Of a stretch of DNA of 64,000 nucleotides, positions 45,853 to 55,606 are shown in pieces. A model generated the notes under the pieces. The model was given only the letters and a program-made list of their open reading frames with translations. It made no database searches and was not told the origin of the DNA. The translations under genes and the position numbers were made by a program. The DNA comes from Laspinema palackyanum D2c (GTDB lineage: Bacteria > Cyanobacteriota > Cyanobacteriia > Cyanobacteriales > Laspinemataceae), in NCBI RefSeq assembly GCF_025370875.1, contig NZ_JAMXFD010000003.1, positions 56,684-120,683 of the forward strand, written 5' to 3'. The stretch's first letter is position 1; the number at the start of each line of letters is the position of its first letter.

Positions 45853-46446
45853 CAACACCGGGCGGGGGATTTATCCCCTGTAGGGGCGCGAGGTTTTTGC
45901 GCCCCTCCCTCGTCTCAAGACGAGTGATCGTCTTATCCGATGGTGTTTTTAGTCGCTTAAAACCCCCAGCACCATTCTCAACACCGGCGGGGGATAAATC
46001 GATTGGCGGCCTCATAGCTAAAGTCGTCTAAAGACGACTGCAAGTCTTATCGCGTGGTGTTTTTAGTCGGTTTCAGTCGGTTGAAACTGAGATCTTGCAC
46101 CATTCTCAACACCGGCGGGGGATAAATCCCCCGCCTAATAGCTAAAGTCGTCTAAAGACGACTGCAAGTCTTATCGCGTGGTGTTTTTAGTCGGTTTCAA
46201 CTGACATCTTGCACCAGTGCCAACACCCGGCGGGGGTTCAAACGATTGGCGGCCTAACAGAATCAAGTCGGTTGAAACCGACTGAAAACACCACTGTATC
46301 AGACTTGCAGTCGTCTTTAGACGACTTTAGCTATTAGGCGGGGGTTTGAACCCCCGCCGGTGTTGAGAATGGTGCAAGATGTCAGTTGAAACCGACTTTA
46401 GTTGTTAGTTTTATCCCCCGCCGGTTGTTGCCCGCCGGTTGTTGCA
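45853..46446. repeat. Cluster of family B palindromic repeats
   Basis: At least four overlapping copies, in both orientations, of the unit also seen at 30121-30278. They share GGCGGGGGATTTATCCCC or GGGGGTTTGAACCCCC, AGTCGTCTAAAGACGACT, AGTCGGTTGAAACCGACT, and TCTTGCACCATTCTCAACAC. Copies begin near 45854, 45970, 46090 and 46215, and a decayed tail of CCGCCGGTTGTTGC repeats ends near 46446. No open frame is supported. They lie downstream of chpX and may stop or stabilise that transcript. Confidence 0.85.
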
Positions 46447-46839
46447 ACTTGCCTGGGTGATGGAGAGGGAGGGGACTGGAATTAGCCCGGGGTCAGATTT
46501 AAGGCTCTTTGCCAAGAAGACTACATCGGGAAGTTATCGCTATATTCCCTCCAGTTGTTAAATAAATATCAAGATTAACCCGGTTTCCAAAAATTTGGGG
46601 CATGATTGTAATTGAGGAATAAAGGTTACCACCACTTGTGGGGACGCAGGAGAAATAAACTGCGATCGCCCCAGTTAGGTGAGAAGCGTGTCCTAGGAAA
46701 CAGAACTGCACGCTTAAGAGCGTTTATCGTTTTTCCCCAAGCCCAGAAAATCGGGATTTGTGTAGCAAAAATGTAGGATATAGCACAAAAAATCTGAGTA
46801 AAACAATCCCGAAGTAGCAAAAAAGAGCAGAGGTATCCC
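46447..46839. promoter_or_regulatory. Upstream region of ilvB
   Basis: A 393-base non-coding stretch. The last ~150 bases should carry the ilvB promoter and leader. I did not see a T-box, leader peptide or other known regulatory structure. Confidence 0.45.
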
Positions 46840-48675
46840 GTGCAAGTAACCAGTGTAGAAGTCAAGCGCGTGTCCGGCGCTTTTGCGTTAATTGATAGTT
46901 TGAAACGTCACGGTGTCAAGCATATTTTTGGGTATCCAGGTGGCGCGAACCTGCCGATTTACGATGAACTCTATAAGGCCGAAGCTGCCGGAGAACTCCA
47001 GCATATTTTGGTTCGACATGAACAAGGTGCGGCTCATGCAGCGGATGGGTATGCAAGGGCTACGGGGAAGGTGGGGGTTTGTTTGGCCACTTCCGGACCC
47101 GGTGCCACCAATCTCGTGACGGGGATCGCTACGGCTTATTTAGATTCGGTGCCAATGGTAGCGATTACAGGGCAGGTGCCTCGGGCGGCGATCGGCAGTG
47201 ATGCGTTTCAAGAGATCGATATTTTCGGGATCACGTTACCGATCGTCAAGCACTCTTATGTAGTGCGCGATCCTAAAGATATGGCACAAGTTATTGCCGA
47301 AGCGTTTTATCTGGCGAGTACGGGGAGACCGGGCCCGGTTTTGATTGATGTTCCTAAAGATGTGGGTTCTCAGGAGTTTGACTATACTCCGGTACAACCG
47401 GGGAATATCAGTTTGACGGGATACCGTCCGACGGTGAAGGGGAACAACCGGCAAATCGATCGCGCTTTGAGTTTGATTCGCGAGGCAGAGCGTCCTTTAC
47501 TGTATGTCGGAGGTGGGGCGATCGCCTCCGGTGCTCATGGGGAAATTTTGGAACTCGCCGAACATTTCCATCTGCCCGTCTGTACTACGCTCATGGGCAA
47601 AGGGTCATTTGATGAACATCATCCCCTGTCTTTAGGGATGTTAGGGATGCATGGCACCGCCTACGCCAATTTTGCCGTGAGCGATTGTGATTTATTGATT
47701 GCCGTCGGTGCCCGGTTTGACGATCGCGTCACGGGTAAGTTGGAGGATTTTGCCCGCAATGCGAAGGTGATTCACATTGATATCGACCCGGCGGAGGTAG
47801 GGAAAAATCGCAAGCCCGATGTGCCGATTGTCGGGGATGTGCGACAGGTGTTGATTGATTTATTGCACCGAAATCGGGAATTAGGGAATGGGGTGGAGGA
47901 AGCACAAACAAAACCCTGGCGCGATCGCTTAGAACAGTGGCGGCATGAATATCCCCTAGAAATTCCCAGTCCGGCCGAGGGGCTATCTCCCCAGGAAGTG
48001 ATTGCAGAAATTGGGCGTCATGCACCGACTGCTTATTATACAACCGATGTGGGTCAGCATCAAATGTGGTCCGCCCAATTTTTGAAAAATGGGCCGCGTC
48101 GCTGGATCTCCAGTGGTGGGTTAGGGACGATGGGGTATGGCTTACCCGCAGCAGTGGGGGTGAAAAAAGCCCTGCCTGATGAAGAGGTGATTTGTATTAG
48201 CGGCGATGGCAGTTTCCAAATGAATATCCAGGAACTCGGCACGATCGCCCAGTATGGCATCAAGGTGAAAATTGCCATTTTGAATAATGGCTGGTTAGGC
48301 ATGGTCCGCCAGTGGCAACATTTGTTCTATGGCGATCGCTATGAAGCGACGAACTTGGAGAAAGGAACGCCGGATTTTGCCAAGTTAGCTGAAATCTATG
48401 GCATCAAGAGTTTAGCCGTGCGATCGCGCGAAGAACTCCCCGGGGCGATCGAGCAATTCCTCGCCCATGATGGCGCGATGCTTCTGGATATCCGGGTCAC
48501 CCGCAACGAAGACTGCTATCCAATGGTTGTCCCCGGTACCGGCAACGATCGGATGCTGGGCTTGCACCCTCACTTAGATGAGTCTGCCGTCAGCAATGAA
48601 CTCACCTGTTCCGCCTGCGGTCATCTCAACCCCGCCAGCCACAAGTGTTGTAGTGAATGTGGCACTCCCTTGTAA
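46840..48675 (+). CDS. ilvB: Acetolactate synthase large subunit with C-terminal zinc ribbon
   Basis: Catalytic subunit of acetohydroxyacid synthase, which joins two pyruvates, or pyruvate and 2-oxobutyrate, in branched-chain amino-acid synthesis. Residues include [14 protein letters not shown] (31-44), the catalytic glutamate E61 in [20 protein letters not shown], and the thiamine-diphosphate motif [19 protein letters not shown] near 454-472 ending in LNNGWLG. The body matches the family to about residue 585. A C-terminal extension then adds a zinc-ribbon motif (C590-x2-C593-x10-C604-x2-C607, within TCSACGH and CCSECGTPL). GTG at 46840 has AGAGG upstream. The small subunit ilvN is not adjacent. 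Confidence 0.95.
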   Translation: MQVTSVEVKRVSGAFALIDSLKRHGVKHIFGYPGGANLPIYDELYKAEAAGELQHILVRHEQGAAHAADGYARATGKVGVCLATSGPGATNLVTGIATAYLDSVPMVAITGQVPRAAIGSDAFQEIDIFGITLPIVKHSYVVRDPKDMAQVIAEAFYLASTGRPGPVLIDVPKDVGSQEFDYTPVQPGNISLTGYRPTVKGNNRQIDRALSLIREAERPLLYVGGGAIASGAHGEILELAEHFHLPVCTTLMGKGSFDEHHPLSLGMLGMHGTAYANFAVSDCDLLIAVGARFDDRVTGKLEDFARNAKVIHIDIDPAEVGKNRKPDVPIVGDVRQVLIDLLHRNRELGNGVEEAQTKPWRDRLEQWRHEYPLEIPSPAEGLSPQEVIAEIGRHAPTAYYTTDVGQHQMWSAQFLKNGPRRWISSGGLGTMGYGLPAAVGVKKALPDEEVICISGDGSFQMNIQELGTIAQYGIKVKIAILNNGWLGMVRQWQHLFYGDRYEATNLEKGTPDFAKLAEIYGIKSLAVRSREELPGAIEQFLAHDGAMLLDIRVTRNEDCYPMVVPGTGNDRMLGLHPHLDESAVSNELTCSACGHLNPASHKCCSECGTPL

Positions 48676-49453
48676 GTCAATCCGAGGGTGGGGAATGCCC
48701 CACCCGCCTCTGATGCCTTCTCATTTTAGGGTAGAATGGGGGGAAGATAAACTGGGTATCTTGGGCCTATTTGTAGCGACCCGCAACAAACAAACGGCAA
48801 TGGAACCCGGTTTATTGTCGCGCTTAGAGAATATTGTACCGACTCCCTAGAGCAATCGGAAGGGAAGTTCCCCTCAACTCTTCAAGGAGACAGTCCAGCG
48901 GATCTAGGGATCGGAGTCATTCAGCCCCTTGAGGGCGAAGGCGATCGCCTGTTTTCCGTTGCTTGGACATTCTGTTTCATTGCTTCATCCATTTAACACG
49001 CTTCATTGAAGCAATGGCAGGGTCTTCTCTCATAAACAGGTGGGCGAAGTTTCCAGCAAACTAGATGTGCAAGCCTTGAAAAATTGGACTAGGTTGGTTA
49101 GACCCCGGGCTTGACAGAAATCCATTTTCGTGATATGAAAAACTGTAGTAAATCCTCATCATCGGGTCAAAGTTTTTCTCATTTTCCCCTGAGTTCATCA
49201 CTCATCCCCCCAAAATTTATAGAGACAGGCGATTTTTTTTGATATATTTAAAAAAGCAAGGTTTCAAAGCATCTTTTTCACCGGAAATAGGTCAATGTAC
49301 CTTGATAGCATTTTTAATCAGTATGAAAAATTAACCCGAGAAATCAATCCGACATAGCCCAGAGATAAATTCGGTGATTTCAGTGAAATTACAGTATTTT
49401 TCCAGAAAGGTTGGAATGACTAATTTATGTAATAAAATCCCGAAATTAAAGCT
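48676..49453. other. Intergenic region before the response-regulator/kinase gene
   Basis: No supported gene. A 9-bp inverted repeat (ATTGCTTCA / TGAAGCAAT, 48979-48987 and 49007-49015) could be a terminator for ilvB. The right half is AT-rich and contains T- and A-runs around 49230-49260. Confidence 0.5.
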
Positions 49454-50971
49454 ATGAAAGAACCAGTAGGCAAACATTTGTGTTCACAACCAATCACCCC
49501 CGGGTTTTCGCAAAAAAACTACCCCGTCACCATTTTACTCATCGATGATCGGCCCTTGGTGGGCGAAGTGTTAAGGCGAAAACTTGGCTCGGAAAAAGAC
49601 ATTGAGTTTTTTTACTGTAGCAATCCAGTTCAGGCGATTCCGATGGCCCTCGAATGTGAACCCACCGTAATTTTACTGGATTTAGTCATGCCCGAAATTG
49701 ATGGATTAATGTTACTCCGGTTTTTGAGGGCTCATCCTAAAACGCAGGAAATTCCGGTTTTGGTGCTCTCCACGGAGGAACAAGTCAGTCTCAAGGGAGA
49801 AGCATTTGCGGCGGGTGCCAGTGACTACTTAATCAAATTTCCGGATCCCATCGAGTTGATTGCCCGGATCCGCTATCACTCCAAGGCTTATATTAATTTT
49901 TTAAAACAGCAGGAAGCCTACCAGGAACTCCAGTTGCTTCATGAAAATTTAGAACAGCGAGTGGAGGAACGCACGAAAGAACTCCGGCAAACGGTAGAAA
50001 ACCTGCAAAACACCCAAACTCAACTGATTCATGCGGAAAAAATGTCCGCCCTCGGGCAATTGGTGGCGGGGATTGCCCATGAAATCAATAATCCCCTTCA
50101 GTTTATTGCCGGTAATATTACTCATGCCCGCCAATATACGCAAGATTTATTAGCCCTGGTGGAACTTTACCACCGGTCAAATGGGGACCCGGGTCCGGAG
50201 GTGAAAGCGTTTGTTCAGGAGATAGACTGGGAGTTTATTTGTGAGGATTTACCGAATTTGATGTCGTCCCTGCAAGTGGGGGTCGATCGCATCCAAGAAA
50301 TTTCTAACGATATGAGGAACTTCTCCCGGATGGACCAGGGGCGGAGAATTAAGGTGGATATTCATGAAGGGATTGAGAGTAGTTTAGTTATTTTACAACA
50401 TCGGCTAAAAGCGCATCAAATTCAAGTTGTCAAGGATTATGGGAACTTACCGGAAATAGAATGCTGTATTGGACAACTGAATCAAGTTTTTATTAATCTG
50501 ATCGGGAATGCGATCGATGCGTTGGAAATGGGGAATTCCCCGGTATCAGAAAGCGGGGACAGCTCAGGGCGATCGCCCGAGGTGAGTCGGGCCCCTTGGA
50601 CCCCCAGGATTGGTATTCACACCGAGCTCCAAAATGATTCCCTGGTCATTCAAATCACCGATAATGGTCCAGGGATTCCAGCAGAGATCCAGAGCCGACT
50701 GTTTGAGCCCTTTTTCACCACAAAACCGATGGGCAAAGGGACGGGACTGGGATTGTCCATTAGTTACCAAATTATTGTGGAAAAGCATCAAGGGTTGTTT
50801 ACTTGTAACTCAAGCCAGGGAGAAGGAACGGAGTTTAAAATTGTCCTGCCTTTGCATCTGGATGTCACTGCCGAGGGGGGAGAGGGGGACTCGGATTCGG
50901 CAACAATTCCGTTACAACGGGAGAACCGGGACCCGCCAACTTCTGCCGTAGAAAATTGGGCGACTGCCTAG
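49454..50971 (+). CDS. Receiver-histidine kinase protein
   Basis: A 505-residue cytoplasmic signalling protein with an N-terminal receiver domain (about 25-145; phosphoacceptor D76 in VILLDLVMPEIDG; lysine in LIKFPDP), a coiled-coil (LHENLEQRVEERTKELRQTV), and a HisKA/HATPase core. The phospho-accepting histidine is H209 in VAGIAHEINNPLQFI, and ATP-site motifs are NQVFINLIGNAIDAL and ITDNGPGIPAEIQ with GTGLGLSISYQI. It has no membrane span, so its input comes through the receiver or partners. It converges with the hybrid kinase gene 18 bases away, whose first domain is closely similar. Target and stimulus are unknown. Confidence 0.9.
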   Translation: MKEPVGKHLCSQPITPGFSQKNYPVTILLIDDRPLVGEVLRRKLGSEKDIEFFYCSNPVQAIPMALECEPTVILLDLVMPEIDGLMLLRFLRAHPKTQEIPVLVLSTEEQVSLKGEAFAAGASDYLIKFPDPIELIARIRYHSKAYINFLKQQEAYQELQLLHENLEQRVEERTKELRQTVENLQNTQTQLIHAEKMSALGQLVAGIAHEINNPLQFIAGNITHARQYTQDLLALVELYHRSNGDPGPEVKAFVQEIDWEFICEDLPNLMSSLQVGVDRIQEISNDMRNFSRMDQGRRIKVDIHEGIESSLVILQHRLKAHQIQVVKDYGNLPEIECCIGQLNQVFINLIGNAIDALEMGNSPVSESGDSSGRSPEVSRAPWTPRIGIHTELQNDSLVIQITDNGPGIPAEIQSRLFEPFFTTKPMGKGTGLGLSISYQIIVEKHQGLFTCNSSQGEGTEFKIVLPLHLDVTAEGGEGDSDSATIPLQRENRDPPTSAVENWATA

Positions 50972-50989
50972 AGTAAAAAGGGGAAATCA

Positions 50990-53938
50990 TCACGTCAGTT
51001 CCGTTTCAATAAATACATCCACCGCATCGAGGAGTTCGCGAAACGAGTCTAAGAGTTCAGTGGATCCGTCGAGACTATGTTGGCAGGCCATTTCTTCGAG
51101 TTCCTTGGCGCGATCGGAGAGAATGGGAACCCCCATATTGGCGGCAGAACCTTTGAGTCGGTGGGCGAAATGCTTCACCTGGGAATAGTCTTGGGAGGCG
51201 ATCGCCCGTTCTAAGGGCTGTAAATCTTGGGAGGCTGTTTCCAGAAACATTTGCAGCAGTTGCCGTTTGACGGAGATTTTACCCCGAGAGATTTTTTCGA
51301 GGCGATCGCGATCGATGGGGAGGGTAAAATCCGGGGAATGGATTCCAGAACCATTGCCATTTCCACTGGAGGAATAGATTGGATTCACAGAAACCAGAGC
51401 ACCTGATTCCGCCAATTCTGAGTCTGTCGCCCCAAGGGAATGATTCTGATGACTCAGAGGAATTTTCTGGGCCCATCGCTGCACAATTCGGGATAAATCC
51501 TCTTCATCCACGGGTTTGCTCAAATAGTCATCCATGCCGGAAGCTAAACATTTCTCGCGATCGGCTTTCATGGCATGGGCAGTCAAGGCAATCACAACCG
51601 TGCGATTTTGATTCCCCTCTCGCCGCCGTAATTCCTGAGTCGCCGTATAACCATCCATCAATGGCATTTGGCAATCCATCAAGACGATATCGTAATTTTG
51701 GGCTTCCAAACACTTGAGTGCTTCCAGACCATTCGCCACACAGTCTGCTTGGTAGCCGAGGGTTTCAAGTTGAGAAAGTATAACGGTTTGATTGATTAAG
51801 TGATCTTCTACCACCAAAATTTTTAGGTCTTTTTTTCCACTAGAAATCAAGCGAGCGCCCTTGGGTTCTAAAGAACTCAACTCCCTTTCTTCTGGAGATT
51901 CGCCGATGGGTTCCCGACGAGTGGCTGGCTGAAATTCCAGGGTAAACCAAAAGGTTGAGCCCTGATTGACTTGACTGTTTACGCCAATTTTCCCCTGCAT
52001 CATGGAGACCAATTGCTCACAAATGGCCAGTCCCAATCCCGTTCCGCCATACTGACGGCTAGTGGAAGGATCGACCTGAGAGAAAGATTGAAACAGTTTA
52101 GCCTGGGCTTCCGGGGGAATCCCAATTCCGGTATCGGTGACTTCAAAATAAATGCGCGTCTGACGGTTAGTATTTTCCTCTAATTTGGCTTTTACAGAAA
52201 TAGAACCGGACGGGGTGAATTTAATCGCATTGCTGACTAAATTGAGTAAAATTTGGCGCAATCGGCTGGGGTCACCTTGCACAAACCGGGGCAAATTTTC
52301 CTGAAAATGGAGTTTTAAAGTCAGACCTTGGTCTTCGGCTTGAGGTTTAAATAAATTGATCACATCTTGCAGACATTCATATAAGCTAAACTCCAAAATT
52401 TCCAAATGCATTTCCCCGGCTTCCAACTTAGAAAAGTCTAGGATGTCATTAATCAGGCCGAGTAAATGTTTGGCAGAAATCCGAATTGTTTCCGCATATT
52501 CCTGTTGTTTAGGCGTCAGTTCGGTATGCAACATCAACCCCGCCATTCCCAAGACGCCATGCATGGGGGTGCGGATTTCATGACTCATATTGGCCAGAAA
52601 TTGTGATTTGGCTTGGGCAGCTTCTAGGGCAGCTTCGCGGGTTTGGATCAATTCATCCACGCGATCGGCGACAATAATCACACCCCCGATCGCCTCGCCA
52701 TCTTCTGTCCCATTGAGGGGATTGACGTACCAAGGCTGAACGGCCCAGCGGAAGTATAACACCGACCCATCGGCCCGCTCCCACTTATCTTCCGTGCGAG
52801 AAATAAATTGTCCTTTTAATCCCTGGTGGTGGAGTTCTTTCCAGTCTTCTTTGATATCGGGAAAGATGTCATAGTAACTGCAACCCAAAAGACTTTGAGA
52901 GACCAAATTATGATCCGTGAGCCATTGGTTGCTGTAGGAGAGAAAACGCATTTCCGTATCGAACATCGCCATTGCGATCGGGGCATTTTCAATAAATTGC
53001 CGGAGTTGCTGATATTCTTGTTCTTGAGCGAGTTCGGCTTGTTTGCGCTCTGTAATATCAATGCCAATTCCCCATCCGGCCCAACTGGCGATCGGGAAGC
53101 GTGAGCTGATATTAGACCAAGCCACGGTCTTGATCATGCCATCTTTGCAGGTAATTTGCCATTCCCGGGCGCGTCCATGATTGCGCGCTTTATTCACTTC
53201 TTCAATAATGGCATCGCGTAGGGTATTCACCGACGGCACAGGGGTGACAAATGGCGAGGTAGAAGGTGCACTCAAGTCTGTAGATATCCCATTCTCTGAA
53301 GACTGATCCGAGAACAGGTGTTTAGCCTGGGGATTGCCAATAATTTCCGCAGAAGAATAGCCCGTGACTCTTTCACACTCGCGGTTCCAGACGATAATAT
53401 TTCCCTCGACATCAAACGCCGTCAACATCACCGGCATATTTTCCAAAACACCGCGCAGGCGCAGTTCGCTTTCCTGGAGTGCCTGATATGCCTCATCCCG
53501 TTGGAGACGATTAATATAAGCTTGAGAATGGTAGCGAATTCGGGCCAGGAGTTCAATGGGGTCGGGTAGTTTAACCAAATAGTCATTCGCACCGGCAGCA
53601 AACGCTTCGGCTTTGAGCTTGGCTTCTTCTTTCACCGACAGTACAATCATGGGAATGTCACGGGTGGCGGCATTGGCGCGAAAAAACCGCAGTAATAATA
53701 GCCCGTCCACATCCGGCATGACTAAATCTTGCAAAATTACCGTGGGGGAAATTTCCGTGGCTTGTCGAACGCCATCAAGAGGGTCCTGGCAATAGTGAAA
53801 AATAATATCTTCTTCATCTACAAGCATCCGACTGACTGCTTCACCAATGATCGGTTGATCGTCAATGAGCAAGACGGTAATCGGGTGTGGTGTCCAGGTC
53901 ATTTTGGGACTGGTGGCTTTGGCATTCTGCCTGGTCAT
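50990..53938 (-). CDS. Hybrid sensor kinase: REC-PAS-PAS-HisKA-HATPase-REC-HPt
   Basis: A ~982-residue phosphorelay protein. In order: N-terminal receiver (about 18-140; D71 in VILQDLVMPDVDG), a PAS domain (GVLENMPVMLTAFDVEGNII to ITERKQAELAQ), a second PAS/PAC (FIENAPIAMAMFDTEMRFL), HisKA with the histidine in LANMSHEIRTPMHGVLGM, HATPase (LVSNAIKFTPSGS, GTGLGLAICEQLV), a second receiver (IVLMDCQMPLMDGYTATQEL), and a C-terminal HPt with the histidine in VKHFAHRLKGSAANMG. I chose ATG at 53938; a TTG five codons earlier is possible. It has no membrane span. The first receiver resembles that of the neighbouring convergent kinase. Confidence 0.92.
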   Translation of the reverse strand: MTRQNAKATSPKMTWTPHPITVLLIDDQPIIGEAVSRMLVDEEDIIFHYCQDPLDGVRQATEISPTVILQDLVMPDVDGLLLLRFFRANAATRDIPMIVLSVKEEAKLKAEAFAAGANDYLVKLPDPIELLARIRYHSQAYINRLQRDEAYQALQESELRLRGVLENMPVMLTAFDVEGNIIVWNRECERVTGYSSAEIIGNPQAKHLFSDQSSENGISTDLSAPSTSPFVTPVPSVNTLRDAIIEEVNKARNHGRAREWQITCKDGMIKTVAWSNISSRFPIASWAGWGIGIDITERKQAELAQEQEYQQLRQFIENAPIAMAMFDTEMRFLSYSNQWLTDHNLVSQSLLGCSYYDIFPDIKEDWKELHHQGLKGQFISRTEDKWERADGSVLYFRWAVQPWYVNPLNGTEDGEAIGGVIIVADRVDELIQTREAALEAAQAKSQFLANMSHEIRTPMHGVLGMAGLMLHTELTPKQQEYAETIRISAKHLLGLINDILDFSKLEAGEMHLEILEFSLYECLQDVINLFKPQAEDQGLTLKLHFQENLPRFVQGDPSRLRQILLNLVSNAIKFTPSGSISVKAKLEENTNRQTRIYFEVTDTGIGIPPEAQAKLFQSFSQVDPSTSRQYGGTGLGLAICEQLVSMMQGKIGVNSQVNQGSTFWFTLEFQPATRREPIGESPEERELSSLEPKGARLISSGKKDLKILVVEDHLINQTVILSQLETLGYQADCVANGLEALKCLEAQNYDIVLMDCQMPLMDGYTATQELRRREGNQNRTVVIALTAHAMKADREKCLASGMDDYLSKPVDEEDLSRIVQRWAQKIPLSHQNHSLGATDSELAESGALVSVNPIYSSSGNGNGSGIHSPDFTLPIDRDRLEKISRGKISVKRQLLQMFLETASQDLQPLERAIASQDYSQVKHFAHRLKGSAANMGVPILSDRAKELEEMACQHSLDGSTELLDSFRELLDAVDVFIETELT

Positions 53939-54562
53939 AGTCTTGGAGCTCAAAGACTGAATGGATAGAGATCGGTGGCAGGTTCAGAAGACTGCTTTGC
54001 TCAAACTGAACCAATCAGCAGCAAATGGGTTCAGAGTATTGTGGAATGAGGGATGATTCCTCCGTTGAATCGAGTTAGCGTGAATTGGCTAATCCTGGGG
54101 ATGGGAAATCGCCAGGGGGAATAAATCTGCGCGATCGCTCCTCCTTCTGTGGGGTAAGCGTCTGAGTTTCCCCATATTATCCTCAATTTCGGGGGTTTCA
54201 GCTACCTTTAACAGACTGATACTCTCCCTTTAGGGAGACCGCAGTTTGCGCTTTTAGCCCTTTAGAACCCGTAAAAGTCATACTTTAAGGGTAGCAGGAT
54301 CAGCTCGTGCTGGCGCGACTTTCAACCCGCAATGAGCCGAATCAGAACCTCAGCCAATAAAAGGGTAGATATCCGACTAGGACCGCAGCTCTAGGTAGGG
54401 GCCTTGGAGCCAGGGCATCGACTCCCTCCGGACAAAGGCCGATCGCGATCCCTGCCTCCTGAGAATCCGGGCGATCGGCACAGACACAAACTAAAGTTTA
54501 TAATTCGGTTGCTCTGCTGGCTTTAATTCAGCACGGTACTCAACGTTTAGTAAATTATAGGG
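53939..54562. other. Divergent intergenic region, GC-rich and unassigned
   Basis: A 624-base stretch between the hybrid kinase and an SDR gene. It contains HIP1-like sites and several short stems, but no supported frame and no tRNA-like fold. It may carry a small RNA, but I have no match to a known class. Confidence 0.4.
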
Positions 54563-55354
54563 ATGAGCATGGAAACGGCTTTAATTACGGGAGCATCTTC
54601 TGGAATTGGTGCGGCATTTGCCCGAGAATTAGCTCGTCGTCATTACCATTTGATTCTCGTGGCGCGATCGCAAGAGCAACTCAATACCCTCGCCCAAGAA
54701 CTCCGAAACCAGTATCCCATTCAAGTTGAAGTCATTGTCCAAGACCTCGGACAACCCCAGGCAGCCACCCAGGTTTATCAAACCGTTAAAGACCGAGGTT
54801 TGACTGTTGATTTACTGATTAATAATGCCGGATGTGGAGACTATGGACCCTTTGCCCGTCGCAGCCGCACTCGTCAGTTAGAGATGATTCACCTCAATAT
54901 CGCAGCCCTCGTGGAACTGACCCATTGTATCTTACCTGAAATGCAACAGCGGCGATCGGGCAGCATCATTAATGTTGCGTCCATTGCCGGATTTCAACCC
55001 CTACCCTATATGTCCGTTTATGCCGCTTCTAAAGCATTTGTCCTCAGTTTTAGCGAAGCACTCTGGGCCGAAAATCTCGACTTCAACCTCCGCATTCAAG
55101 CCCTTTGTCCCGGTCCAACTCAAAGTAAATTTTTCCAACAATCTGGGTTTCCCCAGACCATGAACAACAATCAAAAAATTACCATGATTCCCCCCGAACA
55201 AGTCGTTCAAGACTCCCTACGCGGCCTTGAAAAAAATCAGCCCGTTGTCGTAACCGGAACCTTTAAAACTCACATCATTGTCAATCTCCCCCGCTTTTTC
55301 CCCCGTTCAGTCTGGGTCAATTTCATGGGCAAAATGTTTAAAAGCGAAGAGTAA
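54563..55354 (+). CDS. Short-chain dehydrogenase/reductase (DltE/YqjQ-like classical SDR)
   Basis: A 263-residue NAD(P)-dependent oxidoreductase with the cofactor loop TGASSGIG at 9-16, the NNAGCGDYG block at 87-95, and the catalytic residues S140, Y153 and K157 (YAASK). The C-terminal LCPGPTQSKFFQQSGF and the hydrophobic/basic tail (NLPRFFPRSVWVNFMGKMF) fit the group often annotated as short-chain dehydrogenases acting on lipids or ketoacyl chains. The substrate is unknown. A repeat array follows directly. Confidence 0.88.
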   Translation: MSMETALITGASSGIGAAFARELARRHYHLILVARSQEQLNTLAQELRNQYPIQVEVIVQDLGQPQAATQVYQTVKDRGLTVDLLINNAGCGDYGPFARRSRTRQLEMIHLNIAALVELTHCILPEMQQRRSGSIINVASIAGFQPLPYMSVYAASKAFVLSFSEALWAENLDFNLRIQALCPGPTQSKFFQQSGFPQTMNNNQKITMIPPEQVVQDSLRGLEKNQPVVVTGTFKTHIIVNLPRFFPRSVWVNFMGKMFKSEE

Positions 55355-55366
55355 AGTGGGAAAGAT

Positions 55367-55590
55367 GTTCAACGTCCCGACTTCAGTCGTTCTCTTATCT
55401 TTGTTCAACGTCCCGACTTCAGTCGTTTCTTTCTTACCTTGTTCATAGTAACGACTCCAGTCGTTCTCTTATCTTTGTTCAACGTCCCGACTTCAGTCGT
55501 TTCTTTCTTACCTTGTTCAACGTCCCGACTTCAGTCGTTTCTTTCTTACCTTGTTCGTAGTCACAACTTCAGTCGTTCTCTTCAATCCAC
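55367..55590 (+). repeat. Tandem array of six CGACTTCAGTCG-family units
   Basis: Six units of about 36-38 bases. Type 1 starts GTTCAACGTCCCGACTTCAG and continues TCGTTTCTTTCTTACCTT. Type 2 has GTTCATAGTAACGACTCCAG or GTTCGTAGTCACAACTTCAG. Each unit centres on the palindrome CGACTTCAGTCG. Related single or paired copies lie at about 5.4 and 25.7 kb. It fills the gap between two convergent genes and has no protein-coding sense. Units are too uniform and spacers too short for a CRISPR. Confidence 0.9.
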
Positions 55591-55606
55591 CCCATCATCC
55601 CCACAT

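Noticed and set aside
55367..55590. CRISPR array
   Set aside because: The repeated unit is almost the whole period, there are no unique spacers of 30-40 bases, no cas genes are nearby, and the same units occur elsewhere in the window.
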